Positions 1 through 7,900 of a stretch of 24,286 nucleotides of DNA are shown piece by piece. Numbering within the stretch: position 1 is the first letter of the stretch; every line of letters starts with the position of its first letter. Source of the stretch: a virus. The translations under genes and the position numbers were made by a program. The stretch is from IMG/VR virus record IMGVR_UViG_3300025138_000343, positions 1 to 24,286 of that record, one strand, 5' to 3'. The notes below the pieces were generated by a model. That model saw nothing but the letters and a program-made list of their open reading frames with translations, was not told the DNA's origin and ran no database searches.

Positions 1-1104
1 TTGTGCACCACCTAAGCCAGCTTTTTCTTTTACAATAAAATCTAACTGAGTGTTAATTTGGTTCGTAGCCAAATTACGTGCTATTTTTTTTTGTTCAGGG
101 GTTAACTCTACCACAGGTTGACCACCATCAGTGTTTGCATAAATTAAATTAGGGTCGTTAGCAGCTGCCGCTTTATCATTAGTAAATTTATATTTACTAT
201 TAGAGTTCATTAAATATTCAGCACTGGTATTATCGTCACTTAAAATACCGTCTGCTTGTATATCCATCCAACCTTCAAAAGTTAATTTCTTTCCATTCTC
301 GTCTTTAAGACCACCTACATCTCCAAACAATTGTCTAAAGTCTTCTATACTCTTAATGTCCTTACCTCCACTTAAAACATTGTAAGATGTCATCGTAGAG
401 CTTACTACTTCAGCTAAATTATTAGTAACTAAATTTTTTACATCTTCATTTAAATTTTGAGATTTTTCTGTAAAGTCTACCATCTGTAACATTTGAGCTG
501 GAGTGGCAAAATTTTCTGGATTATCATTACGATTTGGCATAACAAATTTACCAGTCCCATCGTCCACCATTTGAACTAATATTAGTTCCCCAGTAGCTGG
601 GTCTGACCACAGTTTTTTATTTTTTGTATTACCAAAACTAAAACCTGTTGTTTGAAAATACTCTTGTAAGTTAGAAGCGGCTCCACTTTGAACCTGTTCC
701 ATTCCAATTTTATACTTGGCATCAAAATTTTTCGCATAATTGCTCAATCTTTTATAACCATCTTTTTGTTTTTGCATAATAAGCATGTAGTCTTTAGGGT
801 CTAATAGACCACGTCTAACTAAATCCATATTTGCAGTTAAAGTATTTTTGGAAAAATCAGAACCATCAATTAGCAAACCATTCATGTCACCTGACTGAAC
901 ATCAGATATTTCAGACAACTCTGTTAAAGCTTTATCGGTATTTTCGTTTATTTCTTTTTTAGCAGCATCTCTGCTAATTTTAATTTTATTAAGGTTCCCT
1001 GTTAAATCGGCAGCTATTTTACCCCAGTTTACTGCTTCTTCTCTGCCTGCATATAAAGAATATTTATTTGCTCCAGCTGGTCTTTGTGTATCTTTTTCTG
1101 CCAT
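1..1104 (-). CDS. Large internal virion (ejection-like) protein, partial, 3' end outside window
   Basis: This reading frame opens with ATG at 1104-1102 and stays open for 368 codons to the window edge, so the C-terminus is missing. The visible protein starts MAEKDTQRPAGANKY and is hydrophilic and probably mostly helical, with many Lys, Asp, Asn and Gln, no signal peptide, no membrane segment and no catalytic motif that I recognise. It starts 2 bases after the stop of the Ala-rich protein before it. A large, featureless, soluble protein at the end of a podovirus structural block, after a small glycine/alanine-rich internal protein, fits the position of T7 gp15/gp16-type internal virion proteins that are ejected with the DNA. 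That role is inferred from position and composition only. A lysozyme or other enzymatic domain could lie in the missing part. Confidence 0.6.
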   Translation of the reverse strand, partial: MAEKDTQRPAGANKYSLYAGREEAVNWGKIAADLTGNLNKIKISRDAAKKEINENTDKALTELSEISDVQSGDMNGLLIDGSDFSKNTLTANMDLVRRGLLDPKDYMLIMQKQKDGYKRLSNYAKNFDAKYKIGMEQVQSGAASNLQEYFQTTGFSFGNTKNKKLWSDPATGELILVQMVDDGTGKFVMPNRNDNPENFATPAQMLQMVDFTEKSQNLNEDVKNLVTNNLAEVVSSTMTSYNVLSGGKDIKSIEDFRQLFGDVGGLKDENGKKLTFEGWMDIQADGILSDDNTSAEYLMNSNSKYKFTNDKAAAANDPNLIYANTDGGQPVVELTPEQKKIARNLATNQINTQLDFIVKEKAGLGGAQ

Positions 1105-1106
1105 AA

Positions 1107-2045
1107 TTATTTTTTATATCCAAACAATAATGCTTGTAACTCATTAATATCAGTTACAGAACCTATGTCTTTATTGATATTTTTAAATCTATCTTCTGCT
1201 AATAACGCTTTGAAAGCGTCAAGTTTGTTGTCAGACCTTCCTATTTTTCTCATTTCTTTAGGCGTAAATCCTAAAGATGATAACTTGTTATAACGAGCTG
1301 CTTGCGTTAAACCTGTACCTCCACTTAATGTTTGTAGGAACTCTTCTGAACCTTGAACAGTACTGTCATAGTCAGGGTTCTTTGTTTGGGTGTATGGATT
1401 ACTTGCTCTTTCTGCTAATTGTGTTTCGGTTAAATCAGCGGTACTGTTTCCTCCTAAAATGTTATCTGCTGCTGCTGCTGCTCTGTCTGCTTTTGATGAG
1501 GCAAATAAAGGAACTAAAGAATTTGCTGATTGTGCTGCAGAGTTTAAACCTGCTATACCACCTGCTATACCAGCGGCTTGGTCACGACCTAAATCTCTAG
1601 CTAGTGCTGATTGGTCAGCTGCCGCACCTACTTCCATATCAATAAGTTGTTGGTTTAGTTTTTCTTTAGCTTCTACTTTTAATAAGTTATTTTCATATAA
1701 ATCTTTTTGTAAATCTGTTCTAACTTTTTCATTTGCATCTGTTGTAGCAGCTTGTAGTGCGCCTACTCCTCCTATTAGATTTCTGGAATCTCCTTCTTGT
1801 AATACTGTTAAAGCTTGTTTAGCGGCTACTTGGTTAGCTTTGAATTGATTGTTAAAAGCGTCTATAGGAACATTTAAAGTTTCGTAATAATTTATTTCAG
1901 CTCTCTCTTTTGCTTTTGCCATTAAAGCTTTTTGCTCACGCTCTGCTTTTTGTTGAGCTCTTTTTGCTGCGGCTGCTTGACCGAAAGATACTCCTGAACC
2001 TATTGCGGAAAGCCCTAATCCTATACCTGCTATTAATCCTGCCAT
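1107..2045 (-). CDS. Ala-rich internal virion protein (T7 gp14-like position)
   Basis: The 312-residue protein begins with a Gly/Ala-rich hydrophobic stretch (MAGLIAGIGLGLSAIGSG, residues 1-18), followed by a long Ala/Lys/Glu/Gln-rich helical, probably coiled-coil region (about 22-150). A second Gly/Ala patch near 158-175 (GIAGGIAGL) and a less ordered C-terminal third follow. A short hydrophobic glycine-rich N-terminus on an Ala-rich helical body is typical of small podovirus ejection proteins such as T7 gp14, which insert into the host envelope during DNA delivery. The start overlaps the end of the cupin-like gene by 13 bases, and the next gene begins 2 bases after its stop, so the three are probably translated from one message. 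The start context AATTATGGCAG is shared with two other genes here. The role is inferred from composition and position. Confidence 0.6.
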   Translation of the reverse strand: MAGLIAGIGLGLSAIGSGVSFGQAAAAKRAQQKAEREQKALMAKAKERAEINYYETLNVPIDAFNNQFKANQVAAKQALTVLQEGDSRNLIGGVGALQAATTDANEKVRTDLQKDLYENNLLKVEAKEKLNQQLIDMEVGAAADQSALARDLGRDQAAGIAGGIAGLNSAAQSANSLVPLFASSKADRAAAAADNILGGNSTADLTETQLAERASNPYTQTKNPDYDSTVQGSEEFLQTLSGGTGLTQAARYNKLSSLGFTPKEMRKIGRSDNKLDAFKALLAEDRFKNINKDIGSVTDINELQALLFGYKK

Positions 2046-2566
2046 AATTGTTTAACTTTTTTAATTATTTTTACTGGAAGAGTTTTATAATCATTTGTAT
2101 AAATTTCTCTTTCAGCTTCTTCTACCGTTTTTGCATCGGTTTTATATACACAAACCCATCGGGAATCTTCGTGTACATAAAAAATTCTTTGCGCACCTAT
2201 TTGAGTAAATATTTTTTGAGGGGCGTTAATTGTTTTAATCTCCCCTGCATCTGTCAAATAAGATACTTTACCTTGAAGTAAAAACGATGGATGCTTTTGT
2301 TTATGTATAAACGAAACCAACACATGCCCTTTAGGCATAAACACTTCGCGTGTATATAACCCTCCTTCAAGATTATGCTCTAATGGATAATTAAGTTGCA
2401 TTTCTTTTTCTTGAGCTTTTCCAAGCTCATGTTGAGATGCTTGTCCCATTTCACAAATTTCATCTTTGAAATCGGAAATCTTATCCCATAATAATCCTCT
2501 TCCCTTTTGCACATACTTCAGAATGTCTTCAGCTCTATCTTGTGTTGTGACTAAAGACTCTTCCAT
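2033..2566 (-). CDS. Cupin-like (RmlC-type jelly-roll) phage protein
   Basis: The 177-residue protein has a helical N-terminal third (residues 1-60, charged, with EKEMQLNYPLEHN at its end). It is followed by a compact beta-rich domain (about 62-150) of cupin style: GGLYTREVFMPKGHVLVSF, then an IHKQKHPSFLLQGKVSYL segment, then APQKIFTQIGAQRIFYVHED, then a hydrophobic strand ending VCVYKTD. The order 'REVFMP.G', 'H...H..FLL.G.V', 'P..I.T..G..R..YVHED' matches a cupin-like protein I recall from many phage structural clusters. Cupins often bind a metal through paired His; H131-K133-H136-type spacing is loosely present, but binding is not shown. It sits between tail and ejection genes, has its own promoter-like box upstream and overlaps the next gene by 13 bases. 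The substrate is unknown; a structural jelly-roll is as likely as an enzyme. Confidence 0.6.
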   Translation of the reverse strand: MEESLVTTQDRAEDILKYVQKGRGLLWDKISDFKDEICEMGQASQHELGKAQEKEMQLNYPLEHNLEGGLYTREVFMPKGHVLVSFIHKQKHPSFLLQGKVSYLTDAGEIKTINAPQKIFTQIGAQRIFYVHEDSRWVCVYKTDAKTVEEAEREIYTNDYKTLPVKIIKKVKQLWQD

Positions 2567-2585
2567 AATGTTTAAATATTTATAA

Positions 2586-2593
2586 CAAAGATA
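2586..2593 (-). promoter_or_regulatory. Putative Bacteroidota-type -7 promoter element before the cupin-like gene
   Basis: The minus strand reads TATCTTTG, followed by TTA, 19 bases before the ATG of the 177-residue gene. It fits TAnnTTTG, the -7 element of the primary sigma factor in Bacteroidota. The same nine bases, TATCTTTGT, occur in three other gaps of this window. No clear -33 TTTG is visible; that position falls in the end of the previous gene. Confidence 0.5.
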
Positions 2594-2601
2594 ATAAAAA
2601 T

Positions 2602-3387
2602 CTAAGGATAACTTTTCATCACACTACTTCCTACTGAAAATAGTTCGACAGGAGTGATGTCATTATTTGATAATGTAAATTCCATATAGTATCCTCTAGC
2701 TCCATAAGATTCTGCTAAGGTGTTGTTGACAAATAAAACAAAATCTCCTTGAACCGCTGGTGTTGGCGCAGGCGGTCCCGCTGGAATAGTTTCGTTTACA
2801 GTAATAGTCCCTGCAGCTCTATCTATACCTGTGATAGTTCCTGCTATTATAGGAGTTCCTCCTGGTACTAAAACATATAATGCTGCTCCAATACTTACAA
2901 TATTTCCAATTGCAGCACCAATTGGTAAAACTCTTGCTGTTGCTGTTCCTGTTGGTAGCCCAACAGTTCCTAAACCATTTGCATAACGTAAAGCAAAATC
3001 TGTTTGCCCTACACGATGTCTAATGTATGCGTACCATTCTCCTTCTTTTTGTTCAAAATTTAATTCATCAATATCTCCTAGACTTAAATCGGTAGTTAAT
3101 GCAGTACAATCCCAAGCCGCATTACTTTCAAAAGATAAAGTTTTAAAAAGTTTAATCGACAAAGTTGGCTCAGGGTTAAAAACACTTGTTACATAAGAAG
3201 GATTAGTACTACCGTCTTGACCATAATATTCATTCCTATTATCGTTTGTGTTATGACGGTAAAGGTTACCTCCATCAAAAGTATAGAGGTAAGCGTTCAT
3301 ACCAATTATATATTCAGGGAAAAATCCATAAAACGAAGGCCATCCTTCGCTGTCTGAGTTGTATGTTAAAGTATAATTTGTTGCCAT
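2602..3387 (-). CDS. Tail structural protein, beta-rich
   Basis: This 261-residue protein opens with LTYNSDSEGWPSFYGFFPEY, then IIGMNAYLYTFDGGNLYRHN (residues 7-46). That 'GW.SF..F.PE..IGMN..LYTF..GNLYRHN' pattern I recall from tail or stabilisation proteins of Bacteroidota and marine phages. The middle (about 100-135) is acidic and aromatic. The stretch 150-222 is a Gly/Ile/Val-rich beta module (GTITGIDRAAGTITV, then GDFVLFVNN). The C-terminus (YGARGYYMEFTLSN to VMKSYP) is again beta-rich. It starts 4 bases after the 523-residue gene, so it is part of the tail operon, and it ends in TAG, unlike the TAA stops I checked elsewhere. In related phages this block may be fused to the stabilisation protein; here it is a separate gene. 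Its exact place in the tail is not shown. Confidence 0.6.
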   Translation of the reverse strand: MATNYTLTYNSDSEGWPSFYGFFPEYIIGMNAYLYTFDGGNLYRHNTNDNRNEYYGQDGSTNPSYVTSVFNPEPTLSIKLFKTLSFESNAAWDCTALTTDLSLGDIDELNFEQKEGEWYAYIRHRVGQTDFALRYANGLGTVGLPTGTATARVLPIGAAIGNIVSIGAALYVLVPGGTPIIAGTITGIDRAAGTITVNETIPAGPPAPTPAVQGDFVLFVNNTLAESYGARGYYMEFTLSNNDITPVELFSVGSSVMKSYP

Positions 3388-3391
3388 ATTT

Positions 3392-4963
3392 TTATATTAT
3401 TACACATGAACCTCCACTACATTCTGCTAATGAAAGTATTGCGTTATTACTATCTAATTGCATTTGTCTAAATGTTCCTACGCTAGTAGTAGTAGAAACT
3501 TCAGCATAAGCATACCATCCAGCTCCTAGTGTAGCACCCGCAATAACATCTCCTAATGTAACACTAAGATAACTGTGGTTGTTTGTTGTTCCTACAGTTG
3601 TTCCAATTGTATAATTATTACTACAAAATGTAGCACATCCTAATTGAGGTGAGCCACTTATAAAGAAAGTTGTGGTTGGTGGAGTACAACTAGAAACAAG
3701 TATTACTGTTCCTGTACCACCTACCTGTATGTAATTAGCATCTCCCGAACCATCTTGATATAAATAGTAATAACCTTGACTTAGCTGGAAGTTTCCAGAA
3801 GCATCGCTATACACAGAATCTCCTAAGCTTGGATAAATTCCGCCTGGTCCTTGACCAGCACCACCATGATAATATGTTTGATTTAGAGCTGGAGCTGCAC
3901 CTCCATTACATATAGCTCCGAAATTTTTAGTAGAACTACTTGTGTAAGACGTATATCCGCCACCTCCAGAAGAGCATGCTGCACTACTGACTACCACACC
4001 ATTTCTAATTCCTAAAGATGTAGTGTTTGCTACTATAATATATTGTAAAGTATTTGTGTCATTTAAATAAGTAGCTCCGTTAGCGTCAGTAAAAACAAAG
4101 TTTCCAACTTCTGGAACTGTATTAGTATCTATAGTAAATGGTGTACTATTTCCTGAAGCATTTCTTGCAAAATAGTAAGTTACATTAGCTGAAGTACAAA
4201 CATCGGTAGCTTGTAAAGCAGAACCTTGAAAATTAGGTAAATCTTCAGGACACGCCAATTCAAAAGCAAAAAATGTTCCTGTCATAGGAGCAAAAGTTTC
4301 GACTTTTACTAATGTAGTATTAGCATCTGTCTTAGGAATTACCATAGTAAAGACAGGGCTTGAAGGAGTTGAGGTGTCACTAGCATATCCCACTTGGTTA
4401 TTAACTACATTTATACTTCTAGTATTTCCAGTATCTACATAAGCTCCACCTGATAAATTAAATTCAGGTACGCTAAAATAACTTCCTACAAGTAAATCGT
4501 TTTGATTTCCTACGTAAGTTGGTAAAGTTGTAACATTATTTATACCAGCGTAATCCACAGTGGATTGAGCTCCGTCAATTAATGTAACTGTACCATGATT
4601 GTTTTTGGAAGTCATTCTATTGTGTGTCACGTTGTTAAAAGTAGCTAACACTCCATCAGGGACACTACTGCCCATGTAAAAATAAACCACAACAGCTCCT
4701 ATGCTATTTGCAACGTCTATATCAGCATTATAATAACCTGGTTGACTAGCGTTACTGGCACTTATTCCGCTACCACAGGCAACCGCGCATGATGTGCAAG
4801 ATTGTGCGTTTAACAATAGACCCCCTGTTTGTTGTCTAACTATACCATTTTGAGCGTAAAATCCATCTGGAGCTAACGTAGTAAGGGCTGCATCTGAGTA
4901 CAAGGCTGTTGCACTAGAAAAATTTATTCCATCAAAATAATATGTATTATAAGTTGCTGCCAT
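3392..4963 (-). CDS. Modular tail adhesin-like protein with four Cys-ended aromatic modules
   Basis: The 523-residue protein is rich in Thr, Ser, Asn, Gly and Tyr with few charges, typical of tail fibre or adhesin surfaces. It is built of modules: residues 5-56, 256-330, 351-426 and 431-515 each start with a TYYF- or TFFI-like strand, carry a VYSD/FTD-like strand and an aromatic GYYY-like strand, and end in a Cys. Between the first and second modules, residues 60-250 form a separate domain with VGAVVVYFYMGSSVPDG-type strands and FTMVIPKTD, a pattern I recall from marine phage tail proteins. The gene directly abuts the stop of the 1602-residue protein, whose own C-terminus carries the same module. 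This suggests that the two lie together at the tail tip and bind a surface receptor, which is inference. No enzymatic motif and no signal peptide are seen. Confidence 0.65.
   Translation of the reverse strand: MAATYNTYYFDGINFSSATALYSDAALTTLAPDGFYAQNGIVRQQTGGLLLNAQSCTSCAVACGSGISASNASQPGYYNADIDVANSIGAVVVYFYMGSSVPDGVLATFNNVTHNRMTSKNNHGTVTLIDGAQSTVDYAGINNVTTLPTYVGNQNDLLVGSYFSVPEFNLSGGAYVDTGNTRSINVVNNQVGYASDTSTPSSPVFTMVIPKTDANTTLVKVETFAPMTGTFFAFELACPEDLPNFQGSALQATDVCTSANVTYYFARNASGNSTPFTIDTNTVPEVGNFVFTDANGATYLNDTNTLQYIIVANTTSLGIRNGVVVSSAACSSGGGGYTSYTSSSTKNFGAICNGGAAPALNQTYYHGGAGQGPGGIYPSLGDSVYSDASGNFQLSQGYYYLYQDGSGDANYIQVGGTGTVILVSSCTPPTTTFFISGSPQLGCATFCSNNYTIGTTVGTTNNHSYLSVTLGDVIAGATLGAGWYAYAEVSTTTSVGTFRQMQLDSNNAILSLAECSGGSCVII
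3419..3673 (-). repeat. Cys-ended aromatic module, copy 4 in the 523-residue protein
   Basis: Residues 431-515 begin TTFFISGSPQLGC, include GAGWYAYAEV and MQLDSNNAI, and end in AEC. This is the longest and most divergent copy, placed right after copy 3. Confidence 0.45.
3686..3913 (-). repeat. Cys-ended aromatic module, copy 3 in the 523-residue protein
   Basis: Residues 351-426 run from ICNGG through TYYHGG, LGDSVYSDASG, GYYYLYQDGSG and YIQVGG to VSSC. It is the copy closest to the C-terminus of the fibre-like protein at 23234, which has GDTVYTTQTG, YYYLYSAGG and YIQVINGIV in the same order. Confidence 0.6.
3974..4198 (-). repeat. Cys-ended aromatic module, copy 2 in the 523-residue protein
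   Basis: Residues 256-330 run from C through VTYYFARNASG, GNFVFTDANGATYL, LQYIIVAN and GIRNGVVVSSAAC. The same order of strands and the terminal Cys are kept, but the spacing is longer. Confidence 0.5.
4796..4951 (-). repeat. Cys-ended aromatic module, copy 1 in the 523-residue protein
   Basis: Residues 5-56 read NTYYFDGINF, TALYSDAALTTLAPDGFYA, NGIVRQQTGG and end in QSC. This is the shortest copy and sits at the very N-terminus, directly after the matching copy that ends the 1602-residue protein. Confidence 0.55.
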
Positions 4964-7900
4964 CTAACATGTTGTTTTTTCAATTACTAATCCAAATTGA
5001 TTTACTCTAATATACTCATTTCCTGTTATTTTATAAAACCCTGCCGTTAATGTATTTACATTTTGACCAGGAGCGTTACCTGCACATTGAGCATCACTAT
5101 ACACTATATCATACAATGCTAGACCACCGCTTGATGCATAATAAAATGTTTGCGTAAGTGGTTGTTGACACGCTGTGTTTCTTGTAGTTTGTCTTGTGCT
5201 TGCGCTAAAAGAATTACAAGGTATTACACAATCACAACAAGCTTCTGATGCCGAAGTAGAATAACATAATTTTTGTGCTGATGTAAATCTAAAATCATAT
5301 ATTAAATATAAATATTGATTTGCATTAGGCAATGTAAATGGAGGTGTAGTAGCTGGACCAACAGTTGCTTGTCGTATTTCCGTTCCTGTAGGATTGCTAA
5401 CCGAAGCATTTGGTATTTCTGCTGCAGCCGCAAGTAAAGCCGCTACATCTGCTGTTGTATTTCCATATAAAGTACTTGACGATAAAAATTTAAAATTATC
5501 ATTTGGATATTTAAAATTATAATCATCTGTAGCTAATTTATTAATTCTCATATTTAATGAAGAACCATCGTAAGGATAAACTCCTTGTGAGCGTACTCCT
5601 GTTTGACTTTCAAAAAAGCTAAATAGTAAATCATTTGACCCCATAGTAATTTGGTCTGTATCAATAGGGCTAATAGTTGTGGTGTCTGTCCATCCATATT
5701 CAACGTGAATTAAGCTTCCACTATCAATATTGGAATTAATTACGCATTTAAAAACAGTTATTAATTGTTCTGGAACACAATTAGGTGTTACAGCAAATGA
5801 AGCTTTACCAGAAGGAGTAACTGTTACTACAGCTGTTGTTGGTGATGTTAAAGTTTTAGCAACTGTAACACTTCCATCTGTTGTTACATTTCCTGAACTT
5901 ACCGTATTATTATTCCACTTAACTGAAACATCTATTGTCCCAGAAGTAACTATATAATCTACTACAATATTACCAATAGTTTCACCAAATTCTAAAGTAT
6001 ATGTAACAACGTCTGATGAATCTATGGTCTGAAATTCAGCACCACACTGATAAACCACAGGTGGTACAGGAACTTTGACATCATTAGTCGATAATACATA
6101 TTCATCCATGTAAGGGTCATATCCACCTAGCTTTTGAGTTTGTAATGCTAATTGAAAGTTATCTCTAAACCAAGAACGCATACCCATATCTGATATAACT
6201 TGCAGTTGGTCGTTTTGACTGTTTCCAATAAGTTTTATTACAGCTACACGTTTAGTGTCAGTAAAATAATAACTATCTCCATACGCACCAAAACTTTCAG
6301 GATTAAAGCTTATACCATATTCCTCAGTACGAGCAATTTGTGTTCCTAATATTGTTGGGGAAGATATTATAGCTCCTCCACCAGTAGCGTCACTAATTAA
6401 ATTTTTAGATGCTAAGACATAACTAATTTTATCTTCTTGTAAAGTTAAAATGTCTGTTTCTCTTGCATATAATTTTTGTATAGGACCAAAACTTGTTTCA
6501 AGTTCTTTAAAATTAGCAAGTCCTAAATTAAATTCATTTAAATTATTAACACCTGCATTACTACTAAATATTCCACTATAAGTAAGGTCTGCAAATCTGT
6601 GAGCTTCTTTAAAATCTTGTTGAGAAACAGCCAGTACTCTTTGTCCCATAGTTAAAGCTCTACCAGCAAAGTCATCATTTATTTTAAAACTTTCAACACC
6701 ATTACCAAAAGTAAAACAATCTATAAAAGGTAGTGTTACAATTGCTGGGCTTGAAGTAGTTTGGTCTTGGTCAGTTGCATCGCCACCTGACATGTGTAAA
6801 TAATTGCCAGTAGCTACATCTTTCTTTACAACGTATGAATCTGAAGCATCGTAAAAAATATCTTCACTAGCATCTAAAGGTTCTGTTTCAAATGTAATTA
6901 ATGTGTTTGCTCGTGTTACAGTAATTTCAGCTTTAACGTTGATATTTCTTCTTCTTCTTATAGGTTGAAAACCTGCACACCCTGGTTTTTTAGTTTTTAT
7001 TCCTAATCCTAATTTAGAATCTACATCTCCAGGAGCGTCTTGTAAGAATTGGAATATTACAGAATTATCTGAAATAGATTCACCACTATTTGAAGTACAC
7101 TCTACACTGCCTACGCCAGCACTATAACTACCAACTGCAGTTTTATACACTACATCAAAGTCTCCACCTTCACCTTCAATAGTCCCTGGCGATGCGGTCC
7201 CTGGATTTATGTTATCTCCAACCCACCATCTTCTAAAATCTGGATAATCTTGAGAAGAATATAACACTTGTTTCCATTCCCATCTCATTCCTTCACAACT
7301 ACTACTTCTTCCGTTTCTATAAACCTCTATATTAAATTCTATTGCAGAACCTGCAGGTATTGTATAATTGTCAGTGTCACTAGGAGTTGCTGAATCAGGA
7401 GTTACAAAAAGAGGATAGTTAACACCACCTCTACATCTTCCGTCATCTCCCGTAGATTCATAGCTTTTTCTACCCGCTTCTATTGTAGAATCGTCAGGAA
7501 TATTTACATTAAAACTTTGTGGTTTTATTTCCATATATAACCCAGGCAATTGAGCAGTATCTACACCCATACCTTGTGAATCATTAAGAAAGTCTCTTGC
7601 TTGTGCTTGTACATTTAAAACTTTTGCTTTTACAACAGTACTTACAAATCCACTTACATCCGTTTTAACTATTAAAGTATCTCCTGTTTTTACTTTATTT
7701 TGATTGTCACCTTCTAACTTAAAATAAGTTACTTGTGATGTTTGAACTGTATAATAAAAATTAGAAAATATAGTTTCGTAATTTGCTTTACTTGGCTTTA
7801 CTACAAACTTATATCTTTCTGCCCATGAAGGAGCAAAATTATTTACGGTAGCTTTTATTTGATTTACATTTATACTATTTGCAGCAGAAACACTAACTGT

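Noticed and set aside
1390-1848. Plus-strand open frame of 152 residues opposite the Ala-rich internal protein
   Set aside because: Its Ala/Ser-rich content mirrors the Ala codons of the minus-strand gene, and the gene opposite fits the operon.
2760-2960. Membrane segment in the 261-residue protein (Gly/Ile/Val-rich stretch)
   Set aside because: The stretch is broken by Pro, Asp and Arg and alternates like beta strands; no run of about 18 hydrophobic residues is present.
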